64,000 nucleotides of DNA, from assembly GCA_023424965.1 (NCBI GenBank), contig JAFADI010000010.1, positions 1 to 64,000 on the forward strand, read 5' to 3'. The stretch comes from Bacillota bacterium. Lineage in GTDB: Bacteria; Bacillota; Clostridia; Acetivibrionales; JAFADI01. The position numbers and the translations under genes were made by a program. This document shows, piece by piece, positions 18,384 to 27,187 of the stretch. The notes beneath the pieces are model-generated. The model worked only from the letters and a program-made list of their open reading frames with translations. It ran no database searches and was not told the origin of the DNA. Within the stretch, counting starts at the first letter, position 1, and the number at the start of each line of letters is the position of its first letter.

Positions 18384-19913
18384 ATGAAAAATCTTATTCT
18401 TACTTATGACATCGGTACAACGGGAAACAAGTGTACGATTTTTGAAAGCAGCGGCAGGGCCCTTTGTGCCAGGACGGTCTCCTACGAGTCCCTGTATCCC
18501 AGGCCGGGATGGTCCGAGCAAAGGCCGGGGGATTTCTGGGACAGTGTGGTAGCGGGCACCCGGGCGCTTTTCAAGGAGACGGAGATCGACCCGGCCCATA
18601 TTGCGGTTATAGGCCTGAGCGGACATATGAACGGCTGCCTGCCCGTTGACAAAAACGGAAATGCACTTTATAACGACATTCTGCATTCCGACAGCAGAAG
18701 CCTGGAAGAGTGCAAAACAATAACGGAGGCATACACGGAAAAGGAATACTATGAGATTACGGGCATCAGGCTCGATCCCCATTACACCCTTCCCAAGATC
18801 CTGTGGCTCAAAAACAATTATCCCGATATATACCGCGATACAGCCTTCTTCCTGGCCAGCAAGGACTATATTGCCTACAAGCTCACGGGAAATCTGGGGA
18901 TCACCGATTACTCCGACGCTTCCATGACGGCAATGCTGGACATCAAAAACAGAAGGTGGTCCGGAGAACTGCTGGGAGCCCTGGGGGTGGATACGGCAAA
19001 GCTTCCTGTCTTAAAGCGCTCCTATGACCTTGCAGGATACCTGACCGGTGAGGCTGCAGGCTTGCTGGGGCTGGTACAGGGAACGCCCGTGGTGACCGGC
19101 GGAGGAGACGGGGCTTGTGCCACAAAAGGGGCCGGTGTCATGCGGAAGCTCCAGGCTTACAACTATATCGGAAGCAGCTCCTGGATCTGCCTGCTGAACG
19201 ACAAGCCCATCCTGGACAAGGATGCAAGGATATTCAATTTCTATGACCTGGACGGTGAAAACTGCAATATCTGCGGAACCATCCAGTGTGCCACCATCTC
19301 CTACGACTGGGTGTTAAACAACATCGGAAAATATGAAATGGAGGAAGCAAAAGCCAACGGAACCAATGTCTTTGACAACATCGATTCCATTGCGGCCCAG
19401 GTTCCCGCCGGATCTAACGGGGTGTTCTTTTTGCCCTACCTGATGGGGGAAAGGTCGCCCATATGGGATGAAAATACCAAGGGCGGCTTTGTGGGTTTTA
19501 CTCTTTTCAACAAGCGGGAAGACTTGTTCCGGGCCACCTATGAGGGGATTGCCTACGCCCTGCGGAGTGTGCTGGAGGTCTATGAGGAAAACGGCCTCAC
19601 ACCCGACCAGCTGACGCTGATCGGAGGCGGTGCGAAAAGCGGGCTGTGGAACAGCATTATGAGCAACATCTACGACAAAAAGCTGATGATTCACAAAAAC
19701 CCGAGAGAGGCCACTTCCCTGGGAGCCGCTGTCGCTGCGGGAGTGGGAGTGGGCATATTCAAGGACTTCGATGAGGCCGCCGGAATGGTGGAGTTTGAGA
19801 GGACCGTCGTGCCGGAGGAAGAAGCCGTAAAACTTTACAAAAAGCATTACAAGATTTATAAAAGCATGTATCCCAGCCTGAAATCGGTATTCGAAAACAT
19901 TTCCAGGCTATAA
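18384..19913 (+). CDS. FGGY-family carbohydrate kinase (xylulokinase-like)
   Basis: 509 residues. The ATP-binding start is LTYDIGTTGNKCTIFE. Substrate-domain motifs are RPGWSEQRPGDFW, GLSGHMNGCLPVD and DSRSLEECK. The C-terminal half contains GSSSWICLL, FFLPYLMGERSPIWDENTKG (the FGGY signature region) and LIGGGAKSGLWNSIMSNIYD. It phosphorylates a ketose or polyol; xylulose, ribulose and fuculose are all possible. It starts 31 bases after the terminator of the importer operon. One of three FGGY kinases in the island. Confidence 0.9.
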   Translation: MKNLILTYDIGTTGNKCTIFESSGRALCARTVSYESLYPRPGWSEQRPGDFWDSVVAGTRALFKETEIDPAHIAVIGLSGHMNGCLPVDKNGNALYNDILHSDSRSLEECKTITEAYTEKEYYEITGIRLDPHYTLPKILWLKNNYPDIYRDTAFFLASKDYIAYKLTGNLGITDYSDASMTAMLDIKNRRWSGELLGALGVDTAKLPVLKRSYDLAGYLTGEAAGLLGLVQGTPVVTGGGDGACATKGAGVMRKLQAYNYIGSSSWICLLNDKPILDKDARIFNFYDLDGENCNICGTIQCATISYDWVLNNIGKYEMEEAKANGTNVFDNIDSIAAQVPAGSNGVFFLPYLMGERSPIWDENTKGGFVGFTLFNKREDLFRATYEGIAYALRSVLEVYEENGLTPDQLTLIGGGAKSGLWNSIMSNIYDKKLMIHKNPREATSLGAAVAAGVGVGIFKDFDEAAGMVEFERTVVPEEEAVKLYKKHYKIYKSMYPSLKSVFENISRL

Positions 19914-19940
19914 AATCTATAAAACAGGAGGTTTCATGAC

Positions 19941-20360
19941 ATGCTGTTAGAAGGAAATTTACAAGGGTTGCAGCATCTTGGGCTGCCCACTGCGGACATC
20001 AATACCACCAAGACATGGTACCAGGAGGTGCTGGGCTTTGAAACCGTTCATGAGGCGGTCCTCCAGGAGCATGGGGGAGAAACGAAGGTAGCTTTTTTGA
20101 AGCTGGACAATCTGATCATCGAGACATACCAGCAGCCGGAGCACGTGAGAAAAGAAGCGGGCATCGACAAGGACGGCTATGTGGAGCACATCGCCCTGAA
20201 TGTCAGGGATGTGGATGCGGCGTTCAAGGAAATAACGGCGGCGGGAATCGAAGTGCTGGAAGGTGCTCCGAGATTTTTGCCTTTCTGGGACAATGGAGTG
20301 CGCTTTTTCACCATCCGGGGGCCCAACAGGGAGAAGATCGAATTCAATCAATACCTGTAA
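19941..20360 (+). CDS. VOC (glyoxalase/bleomycin-resistance fold) protein
   Basis: 139 residues, one vicinal-oxygen-chelate module: LQGLQHLGLPTADINTTKTW at the start and GYVEHIALNVRDVDAAFKEI in the second half, with histidine and glutamate positions suited to bind a metal (His14, His73, and EKIEFNQ at the end). It resembles methylmalonyl-CoA epimerase and glyoxalase I-like proteins. It lies 28 bases behind the FGGY kinase with AGGAGG upstream, so it is probably co-expressed. The substrate is unknown; an epimerase or lyase acting on a sugar or its aldehyde product is possible. Confidence 0.82.
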   Translation: MLLEGNLQGLQHLGLPTADINTTKTWYQEVLGFETVHEAVLQEHGGETKVAFLKLDNLIIETYQQPEHVRKEAGIDKDGYVEHIALNVRDVDAAFKEITAAGIEVLEGAPRFLPFWDNGVRFFTIRGPNREKIEFNQYL

Positions 20361-20367
20361 ATTGCTA

Positions 20368-20397
20368 TTGACATTCTGCTAAATGCTCTGGTAAAAT
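20368..20397 (+). promoter_or_regulatory. Promoter of the second LacI gene
   Basis: TTGACA (20368-20373), 18-base spacer, TAAAAT (20392-20397). The predicted start of transcription falls at the operator 20404-20419. Confidence 0.8.
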
Positions 20398-20403
20398 ACA
20401 AAT

Positions 20404-20419
20404 AGAGCTAAACGTTTCG
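20404..20419 (+). promoter_or_regulatory. LacI operator, second system, copy 1
   Basis: AGAGCTAAACGTTTCG, with palindromic core AAACGTTT (20410-20417), central CG and outer C/G match. An identical 16-mer is at 21491-21506. It lies just downstream of the -10 element, a classical repressor position. Confidence 0.75.
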
Positions 20420-20431
20420 TGATGGAAGGTG

Positions 20432-21445
20432 ATGGAAATCGCAGCGACAATAAAAGACGTGGCAAAGCTCACGGGCCTTTCGATTGCTACAATTTCAAAA
20501 TATATAAACGGCGGCAATGTTCTGGAAAACAACAGGACGTTGATCGAAAAGGCAATCAAAGAACTGGACTTCAAGGTGAATGAGATCGCCAGGGGACTGA
20601 AGACAAGCAAGACCATGACCATCGGCGTGCTCATTCCCGATCTTGAAAATATCTTTTGCACCAGCATTGTTTCCAATATAGAGAATATCCTTTTGCAAAG
20701 CGGCTACAGCACAATCATCTGTGATTATAAGGAAAACCCGGAGCTTGAAAAGGAAAAGCTGCAGTTCCTGTTGAATAAAATGGTTGACGGTATTTTGATC
20801 ATGCCCCTGGGGGGCTTTGAAGAGGGCGCCGGGGAGGCCATAAGCAAAAACATTCCGGTGGTATTGATCGACAGGCCCATCAAGGATATCAACTGCGATG
20901 TGGTGCTTGTGGACAACCTCAACGCCTCCTATGATGCCGTTGAGCAGTTGATAACAAGGGGACACAAAAGGATCGGAATCATCTGCGGACCGGAAAGCAT
21001 TTATACCGCCAGGGAGCGCTTGAAAGGCTATATAAGGGTCCATGGGGACTATGCCATGGAAGTTGACAGCACCCTGGTCAAAACAGGAGATTACCAGGTG
21101 GAGAGCGGGTATAACCTTTTGAATGAGCTGCTTGACCTGGAAAGTCCGCCTTCTGCGGTTTTTGTCACCAACTACGAGCTGACCCTGGGTGCCATCATGG
21201 CCGTCAACGAAAGAAATGTCAAAATCCCGGAGGAGCTTTCCTTTATCGGCTTTGACAACCTCCAGATGGCCAGGATCGTCAAGCCTCCGCTGTCGATTGT
21301 GGTGCAGCCCATGCAGCAGATCGGAGAGACTGCCGCCAACCTTCTTTTGAAAAGGCTGAAAGGGGACATGAGCAATTTCCCTTCGCTGTTCAGGCTGAAA
21401 GCGGACCTGCTGGTGAGGGAATCCATAAGGCAAGTGTATAGTTAA
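20432..21445 (+). CDS. LacI-family repressor of the kinase-dehydrogenase-aldolase genes
   Basis: 337 residues. Helix-turn-helix and hinge at residues 5-55 (ATIKDVAKLTGLSIATISKY; EIARGLKTSKTMTIGVLIPD). The sensor domain has LIDRPIKDINCDVVLVDNLN and LSFIGFDNLQMARIV. ATG 20432 is chosen over the GTG one codon upstream. It is a paralogue of the regulator at 4449 but has a different operator, AAACGTTT-centred, found before itself and before the kinase at 21560. It probably represses the 21.5-27.1 kb operon until an intermediate is present. Confidence 0.93.
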   Translation: MEIAATIKDVAKLTGLSIATISKYINGGNVLENNRTLIEKAIKELDFKVNEIARGLKTSKTMTIGVLIPDLENIFCTSIVSNIENILLQSGYSTIICDYKENPELEKEKLQFLLNKMVDGILIMPLGGFEEGAGEAISKNIPVVLIDRPIKDINCDVVLVDNLNASYDAVEQLITRGHKRIGIICGPESIYTARERLKGYIRVHGDYAMEVDSTLVKTGDYQVESGYNLLNELLDLESPPSAVFVTNYELTLGAIMAVNERNVKIPEELSFIGFDNLQMARIVKPPLSIVVQPMQQIGETAANLLLKRLKGDMSNFPSLFRLKADLLVRESIRQVYS

Positions 21446-21490
21446 AAGAACGGAGTATAAAGTTAAATCGGATATGATTTACTGCGTACA

Positions 21491-21506
21491 AGAGCTAAAC
21501 GTTTCG
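21491..21506 (+). promoter_or_regulatory. LacI operator, second system, copy 2
   Basis: Same 16 bases as 20404-20419, 54 bases before the kinase start codon. No strong promoter hexamers were recognised beside it. Confidence 0.72.
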
Positions 21507-21559
21507 CCTTGGCGGACCGGAATAAAATAAAACGTGTTAAAAGTTGATGGGAGGCTTGG

Positions 21560-23086
21560 ATGGTGGAAAAGAATTTATTGCTGGGAATCGACATAGGTAC
21601 TTCTGCCTGTAAGGTTGCGGTGTTTGACCTGGACGGAGGGGTTATATCCCAGGCCACAAGGGAATATCCGGTGTATTATCCGGGACCGGGCTGTGTGGAC
21701 CAAAATCCTGTAGAGTGGTGGGACGGTGTTTGCGGTGCGATCAAGGAAGCCATAACTTCAGGAAAGGTTGACGCGGGGCAGATTGCCGGTATCGGCGTAG
21801 ACGGACAGAGCTGGTCGGCCATCCCGGTGGACAAAGCGGGAAATGTCCTTCACAATACGCCCATCTGGATGGACACAAGGTCTTCGGATATTTCACGGAA
21901 AGTCGTTGAGAGAGTGGGCTTTGACAGGATATTTCAAATCAGCGGCAATTCCTTTGAGCCCACCTACTCCACTCCCAAAATTCTCTGGTTCAAGGAAAAC
22001 AAGCCGGAGGTCTATGCCAAAACCGATAAGTTCCTGCAGAGCAACAGCTATATCGTATATAAATTGACGGGAGTCATGAGCCAGGACGTATCCCAGGGCT
22101 ATGGCGTCCACTCCTTTAATATGAAAACGGGAAAATGGGAGGATGACTTCTGCGACGAATTGGGAATCTCACGGGAAAAACTGCCCGAAATTTTTGCCTG
22201 CCACCAGGTTGTAGGAGAGGTTACGGGGTCCGCTGCAGAGCAAACAGGGCTCAAGGCGGGCATTCCTGTGGTTGCCGGAGGGCTTGATGCCTGCTGCGGC
22301 ACCCTGGGGGCGGGTGTGGTGGATATCGGCCAGACACAGGAGCAGGGCGGCCAGGCAGGCGGTATGAGCATATGCCTTGATGAGGCCCTGGCCCATCCCA
22401 AACTGATTTTGAGCTTTCACGTAATCCCCGATTTGTGGCTTTTACAGGGTGGGACCGTGGGCGGCGGCGGAAGCATCAAATGGTTCAGGCAGGAATTCGG
22501 GGCTTTTGAAGACCAGCAGGGAAAGGCCAGCGGTCAGAGCACCTTTAAAATCATGGACGATGAAGCGGCGGCCATAAGGCCCGGGTCCGAGGGAGTGATC
22601 TTCCTTCCCTACATGTCCGGTGAAAGGTCTCCTCTGTGGGATAAGGATGCAAAAGGTGTGTTTTTCGGGCTGAACTACAGCAAAACCAGGGCCCATATGA
22701 TTCGCTCCGTCCTTGAGGGCTGTGCCTATGCGCTGCTCCACAACCTTAAAACCGCCGAAGAGGTGGGGGTCCAGGTGGATGAGCTGGTTGCCATGGGCGG
22801 TGCCGCCAACAGCAGGCTGTGGACCCAGATAAAGTCGGATGTCACTGGAAAAAGGATCAAGGTTCCCACCTCCGACACCGCTACCACACTGGGCGCGGCA
22901 ATACTTGCGGGAGTGGGCACCGGCAAATACGGAAGCTTTAAGGAAGCGGCGGAACGGACCATACAGATAACGCGGGTCCATGAGCCGGATATGAAAAACC
23001 ATGCGTCATATCAAAAGAGCTATGAGATTTACATTGAAATATATGAAAAGCTCAAGGATACGATGAAGAAAAGCAGTGCACTATAA
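21560..23086 (+). CDS. FGGY-family kinase, xylulokinase-like
   Basis: 508 residues. ATP loop GIDIGTSACKVAVFD, substrate region GPGCVDQNPVEWW and GIGVDGQSWSAIPVD, hinge WMDTRSSDI. The C-terminal domain has FLPYMSGERSPLWD and AMGGAANSRLWTQIKSDVTG. Closest in character to xylulokinases. It is the first gene after the second LacI operator copy and is followed by a GatD-like dehydrogenase and GatZ-like aldolase subunit. A dehydrogenate, phosphorylate, cleave route for a polyol or ketose is plausible. GGGAGG precedes ATG 21560. Confidence 0.92.
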   Translation: MVEKNLLLGIDIGTSACKVAVFDLDGGVISQATREYPVYYPGPGCVDQNPVEWWDGVCGAIKEAITSGKVDAGQIAGIGVDGQSWSAIPVDKAGNVLHNTPIWMDTRSSDISRKVVERVGFDRIFQISGNSFEPTYSTPKILWFKENKPEVYAKTDKFLQSNSYIVYKLTGVMSQDVSQGYGVHSFNMKTGKWEDDFCDELGISREKLPEIFACHQVVGEVTGSAAEQTGLKAGIPVVAGGLDACCGTLGAGVVDIGQTQEQGGQAGGMSICLDEALAHPKLILSFHVIPDLWLLQGGTVGGGGSIKWFRQEFGAFEDQQGKASGQSTFKIMDDEAAAIRPGSEGVIFLPYMSGERSPLWDKDAKGVFFGLNYSKTRAHMIRSVLEGCAYALLHNLKTAEEVGVQVDELVAMGGAANSRLWTQIKSDVTGKRIKVPTSDTATTLGAAILAGVGTGKYGSFKEAAERTIQITRVHEPDMKNHASYQKSYEIYIEIYEKLKDTMKKSSAL

Positions 23087-23133
23087 CCTTATAAATATAT
23101 AAAAATCACAAAATGATTTGAGAGGTGTAGACT

Positions 23134-24180
23134 ATGAAAGCAGCTGTGCTATACGCAAGGGATGATCTGAGGTACGAAGAATATCCTGATCCCAAAATCG
23201 GCAGCGGGGAAGTCCTGGTAAAGGTCAAGGCCACAGGCATTTGCGGCTCCGACATTCCCAGGGTGCTTGGGGATGCGGCCCATTATTATCCCATTGTACT
23301 GGGGCATGAATTTTCGGGTGAAGTTGTGGAAACCGGTGAGGGAGTGACTTCCGTAAAGCCCGGGGACAGAGTGGCGGGTGTTCCCCTGGTGCCCTGCATG
23401 AAATGCGAGGACTGCCAGAGGGGCGATTATTCTCTTTGCAAAAATTATACCTTTATCGGCTCCAGGGTTCAGGGAAGCTTTGGGGACTATGTGAAAATGC
23501 CGGAAAGAAATGTGGTAAAATTTGATTCCAGTGTGTCCTATGAACAGGGGGCCTTTTTCGAGCCCTCCACCGTGGCCCTCCACGGCTTGAACCGTGTACC
23601 CTATAGGGGCGGAGAGGATGTGGCCATCCTTGGCGGCGGCACCATCGGGCTCTTTACCGCCCAGTGGGCAAAAATTTTCGGCGCCAAAAGGGTATTCGTA
23701 TTCGACATTGACAATGACAGGCTTGCCCTTGCCAGAAAGTTGGGGGCGGACGTTACCATCAACACGCTGGACAAGGATTTCAGGAATACCGTGGATGAGC
23801 TGACAAACAAAAGGGGCTTCGGCTATGTATATGAAACCGCTGGAGTGGACGTTACCATGAAGCTGGCTTTCGAACTGGCGGGAAACAAGGCCGGCGTATG
23901 CTTCATCGGCACACCTACCAAAGACCTGGTATTCACTCCCCACCTTTTTGAGAAAATGAACCGCAAGGAATTTATCCTCACCGGCTCATGGATGTCCTAC
24001 AGTGCGCCCTTCCCCGGCAAGGAGTGGACGCTGACCGCCCATTACTTCTCAACGGGAGAGCTGAAATTTGATGACAGCCTCATCTTTAAAAAGCTTCCCA
24101 TGAGCAAAATAAAAGAAGGCTTTGACATGTACAAGACGCCGGGAACGGTAAAGGGCAAGATACTGCTTGTAAACGAATGA
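23134..24180 (+). CDS. Zinc-dependent medium-chain dehydrogenase, GatD/sorbitol-dehydrogenase-like
   Basis: 348 residues. Catalytic zinc ligands: Cys in GICGSD (about residue 37), the His-Glu of LGHEFSGEVVE and the Glu of FFEPSTVALHG. The structural zinc loop has four cysteines (PCMKCEDCQRGDYSLC). The Rossmann loop is ILGGGTIGLFTAQWAK with acidic FDIDNDR, favouring NAD. Known relatives oxidise galactitol-1-phosphate, sorbitol or threonine. Context (kinase before, GatZ-like subunit 15 bases after) favours a sugar alcohol or sugar-alcohol phosphate. Confidence 0.9.
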   Translation: MKAAVLYARDDLRYEEYPDPKIGSGEVLVKVKATGICGSDIPRVLGDAAHYYPIVLGHEFSGEVVETGEGVTSVKPGDRVAGVPLVPCMKCEDCQRGDYSLCKNYTFIGSRVQGSFGDYVKMPERNVVKFDSSVSYEQGAFFEPSTVALHGLNRVPYRGGEDVAILGGGTIGLFTAQWAKIFGAKRVFVFDIDNDRLALARKLGADVTINTLDKDFRNTVDELTNKRGFGYVYETAGVDVTMKLAFELAGNKAGVCFIGTPTKDLVFTPHLFEKMNRKEFILTGSWMSYSAPFPGKEWTLTAHYFSTGELKFDDSLIFKKLPMSKIKEGFDMYKTPGTVKGKILLVNE

Positions 24181-24195
24181 GAGGGAGTGAGGAAC

Positions 24196-25509
24196 ATGGA
24201 AAAGAAGCATCCTTTGAAGGAACTTGTGGAACAGCAGAAGAAAGGCGTACCCAGGGGAATATATTCCGCCTGCAGTGCCAATGAATACGTAATTGAAGCG
24301 GTCATGGAAAGGGCCATGAAAGATGGAGAGCATGTTTTGATTGAAGCTACGGCAAACCAGGTAAACCAGTACGGCGGTTATACAGGGATGAAGCCTGTAG
24401 ACTTCAGGGATTTTGTCTATTCCCTTGCTGAAAAAACGGGCTTTTCCAGAGAAAAAATTATTCTTGGCGGGGACCATCTGGGACCGCTGACCTGGAAAAA
24501 CCTTGAGGCGGACAAAGCCATGAAGGAATCCAGGGAGCTCATCCGGCAGTTCGTATCGGCAGGCTTTACCAAAATTCATCTGGACACCAGCATGCACCTG
24601 GGGGATGACGATAAAAACCTCAAACTGGACACCGGGGTCATCGCTGAACGAGGAGCAATCTTGTGCCAGGTGGCGGAACAGGCGTTTAAAGAACTCAAAG
24701 AGCGTGAGCCCGGAGCGATGCAGCCGGTATATGTGGTGGGAAGCGAGGTTCCCATCCCGGGAGGAGCCCAGGAAGAGGAAGAAGGAATACAGGTGACGAA
24801 AGTCGCTGACTTCGAAGAAACAGTGGAGGTTTTCAAGAAGGCTTTTTACAGCCATGGCCTGGAGTCCGCGTGGGAGAACGTCATTGCCGTGGTGGTGCAG
24901 CCCGGTGTGGAATTCGGAGACGAGGCCATCCACGAGTACGACCGCCAGGCGGCAGGAGAGCTGACCAGGGCGCTTACCCGGTATCCCGGCCTGGTATTTG
25001 AGGGCCATTCCACAGACTACCAGACACCCAAAGCCTTTAAGGAAATGGTGGAGGACGGGATTGCCATATTGAAGGTGGGACCGGCACTTACCTTTGCCTT
25101 GAGGGAGGCGTTGTTTGCTTTGAACCTCATCGAAAATGAACTTTTCAAAGACAGCAGGGAAGTGACGCTCTCGAGATTTATCGAGGTCCTGGAAGAAGAA
25201 ATGCTCAAAAGCCCCGGCAACTGGAAAAACCATTACCATGGCAGTGAAAGCAAACTGAGGCTGTCCAGAAAGTACAGCTTTTCCGACAGATGCAGGTATT
25301 ACCTGCCGGTCCATGAAGTGAATGGGGCTTTGAAACGGATGATGGACAACCTGAAGTCGGTATCCATTCCCCTGACCCTTCTCAGCCAGTATATGCCGGT
25401 GCAGTATACCAAGGTCAGGGAAGGAATCCTCGCCAATGACCCCGAAGCCCTTGCAAAGGACCGGGTAGTCAATTGCATCGACGAATACCTTTATGGCACC
25501 AACCCTTGA
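24196..25509 (+). CDS. D-tagatose-bisphosphate aldolase subunit, GatZ/KbaZ-like
   Basis: 437 residues, TIM-barrel family. Motifs: GIYSACSANEYVIEAVMERA, LIEATANQVNQYGGYTGM, GGDHLGPLTW, KIHLDTSMHLGDD, YVVGSEVPIPGGAQEEEE and FEGHSTDYQT. In Enterobacteria this protein is a non-catalytic or weakly active partner of GatY/KbaY; no GatY gene is in the window. ATG 24196 is chosen (GAGGGAG upstream) over GTG 24187. It may be a self-sufficient aldolase or epimerase in this lineage, acting after the kinase; its product is not known. Confidence 0.9.
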   Translation: MEKKHPLKELVEQQKKGVPRGIYSACSANEYVIEAVMERAMKDGEHVLIEATANQVNQYGGYTGMKPVDFRDFVYSLAEKTGFSREKIILGGDHLGPLTWKNLEADKAMKESRELIRQFVSAGFTKIHLDTSMHLGDDDKNLKLDTGVIAERGAILCQVAEQAFKELKEREPGAMQPVYVVGSEVPIPGGAQEEEEGIQVTKVADFEETVEVFKKAFYSHGLESAWENVIAVVVQPGVEFGDEAIHEYDRQAAGELTRALTRYPGLVFEGHSTDYQTPKAFKEMVEDGIAILKVGPALTFALREALFALNLIENELFKDSREVTLSRFIEVLEEEMLKSPGNWKNHYHGSESKLRLSRKYSFSDRCRYYLPVHEVNGALKRMMDNLKSVSIPLTLLSQYMPVQYTKVREGILANDPEALAKDRVVNCIDEYLYGTNP

Positions 25510-25573
25510 TGGACATCGGCCGGAACAACAATCCGGATTTGAAAAATCAAATTTACCGAAGGGAGAGATTTAA

Positions 25574-26008
25574 ATGTTAAAAGGAATTCCCAGTATTTTG
25601 CCCCCCGAACTGTTAAAGATTTTGATGGAAATGGGACATGGGGATGAAATTGTAATTTCCGACGGCAATTTTCCTGCCGCAAGCTATTCACAAAGACTGG
25701 TCAGGTGCGACGGACACGGCGTGCCTGAACTGCTGGAGGCCATATTGAAGTTTTTCCCGCTGGACCCTTATGTGGAGGCACCGGTGGCTTTGATGCAGGT
25801 GGTTCCGGGAGACACGGTGGAAACTCCCATATGGGATGTTTACAAGGACATTGTCAAAAAGTACGAGCCGGTGGCGAACAAGGTTGAAAATGTAGAGCGG
25901 TTTGCTTTCTATGAAAGGTCCAAACAGGCCTATGCAATCGTCGCCACAGGTGAAAAGGCGCTGTATGCCAACATTATTCTCAAAAAAGGTGTTGTTGTTG
26001 AAAAGTAA
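25574..26008 (+). CDS. fucU: L-fucose mutarotase, FucU (RbsD/FucU family)
   Basis: 144 residues. Family motifs LKGIPSILPPELLKILMEMG, HGDEIVISDGNFPAAS (catalytic His near residue 22), FPLDPYVEAPVALMQV, FAFYERSKQAYAIVATGE and ALYANIILKKGV. Together they fit the fucose branch better than the ribose branch (RbsD). It interconverts sugar anomers, so fucose or a similar pyranose reaches the isomerase quickly. It links this operon to fucI 20 kb upstream. AAGGGAGAG precedes the start. Confidence 0.88.
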   Translation: MLKGIPSILPPELLKILMEMGHGDEIVISDGNFPAASYSQRLVRCDGHGVPELLEAILKFFPLDPYVEAPVALMQVVPGDTVETPIWDVYKDIVKKYEPVANKVENVERFAFYERSKQAYAIVATGEKALYANIILKKGVVVEK

Positions 26009-26017
26009 ATTATTCAC

Positions 26018-26074
26018 AAGGGGATATTCCTCAACATAAAAGGAATACCACTTGCTCGAGGGGAGTATCCCCTT
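26018..26074 (+). other. Intergenic hairpin
   Basis: AAGGGGATA (26018-26026) pairs with TATCCCCTT (26066-26074), and CCTC/GAGG pairs inside. No T-run follows. It probably affects mRNA processing or stability between fucU and the reductase gene. Confidence 0.5.
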
Positions 26075-26096
26075 ATACTTGAGAGGAGAGATTGAA

Positions 26097-27131
26097 ATGA
26101 ATCTTCAAAAATTTGCCGCCGCCGATGCTGTGGATCCCAGGCTGGTTCCCCAGAGAACCCTTCGCGGCGGGAATAAAATGCCCGGTATAGGAATGGGCAC
26201 CTTCGGCTCCGACCGTTTCACTGCGGAGCAGATTGCCGATGCGGTAAAGGGCGCGGCAGAAGTAGGCTTCCGGCTTTTTGACTGCGCTTCCGTTTATGGA
26301 AACGAGCATCTGATCGGTGAGGTTTTCCAGGACATCCTGGCCACGGGAATCAAGCGTGAAGAGCTGTTCATCACTTCAAAGGTGTGGAACGACATGCACG
26401 GAAAGGGTGATGTGCTCCTTTCCTGTGCCAAAACCCTCAAGGATTTGAAATTGGACTATATCGACCTGTATTTTGTACATTGGCCCTTCCCCAATTTCCA
26501 CCCCAAGGGAGCGCCGCCGGATTATCACAATAAGGATGCGAGGCCATACATCCATGAAGAGTACATGGAGACCTGGTATCAAATGGAAAGGCTTGTGAAG
26601 GCTGGCCTGGTAAGGCATATCGGTACCTCCAACATGACCGTTCCAAAACTGAAATTACTGCTGCGGGACGCCACCATCATGCCTGCGGCCACGGAAATGG
26701 AACTGCACCCCTGCTTCCAGCAGCCTGAACTCTTCAGCTTTTGCCTGGAGCACGGAATCCAGCCCATCGGTTTTTGCCCCATTGGTTCTCCCACCCGCCC
26801 CGACCGTGACAAGACACCGGACGACGTGGTGGATATCCAGGACCCGGTGGTGGTCAAGATCGCCAAGGCCCACAATGTCCATCCCGCCGTCATCTGCATC
26901 AAATGGGCGGTACAGCGTGGACAGACACCCATTCCCTTTTCCGTACACCGCAATGAGTATGCAAGCAATATCCGGTGCGCGGTAGAGGACCCGCTGACAG
27001 ATGCGGAAATGCAGGAGCTTGCCGGGGCCGACAAGAACTGCCGCCTCATCAAGGGACAGGTATTCCTCTGGGACGGTGCAAAAGGCTGGGAAGATCTCTG
27101 GGATCTGGATGGAAAGATTACAACCCTGTAA
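26097..27131 (+). CDS. Aldo/keto reductase
   Basis: 344 residues. Catalytic tetrad positions are visible: Asp and Tyr in FDCASVYGNEHLIG, Lys in ITSKVWNDMHG, His in YFVHWPF. NADP-binding C-terminal features are PIPFSVHRNEYASNI and related segments. Reduces aldehydes or sugars to alcohols with NAD(P)H. It is the last gene of the second LacI-controlled group and could reduce lactaldehyde or another aldolase product. ATG 27097 does not apply; the start is ATG 26097 with GAGAGGAGAG upstream. Confidence 0.9.
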   Translation: MNLQKFAAADAVDPRLVPQRTLRGGNKMPGIGMGTFGSDRFTAEQIADAVKGAAEVGFRLFDCASVYGNEHLIGEVFQDILATGIKREELFITSKVWNDMHGKGDVLLSCAKTLKDLKLDYIDLYFVHWPFPNFHPKGAPPDYHNKDARPYIHEEYMETWYQMERLVKAGLVRHIGTSNMTVPKLKLLLRDATIMPAATEMELHPCFQQPELFSFCLEHGIQPIGFCPIGSPTRPDRDKTPDDVVDIQDPVVVKIAKAHNVHPAVICIKWAVQRGQTPIPFSVHRNEYASNIRCAVEDPLTDAEMQELAGADKNCRLIKGQVFLWDGAKGWEDLWDLDGKITTL

Positions 27132-27142
27132 TAAAGTGAGTA

Positions 27143-27187
27143 AAAACAACCCGTATGCGGGCCTTGAGCCTGCATGCGGGTTGTTCT
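27143..27187. terminator. Bidirectional terminator between convergent reductase genes
   Basis: AACAACCCGTATGCGG and CTGCATGCGGGTTGTT form a long stem with loop GCCTTGAG-like bases. A-rich sequence on one side and T-rich on the other allow use from both strands. Confidence 0.82.

Noticed and set aside
24049..25314. 421-codon minus-strand frame opposite the dehydrogenase and GatZ-like genes
   Set aside because: It spans two real genes and their junction, which a true gene would not be expected to do.
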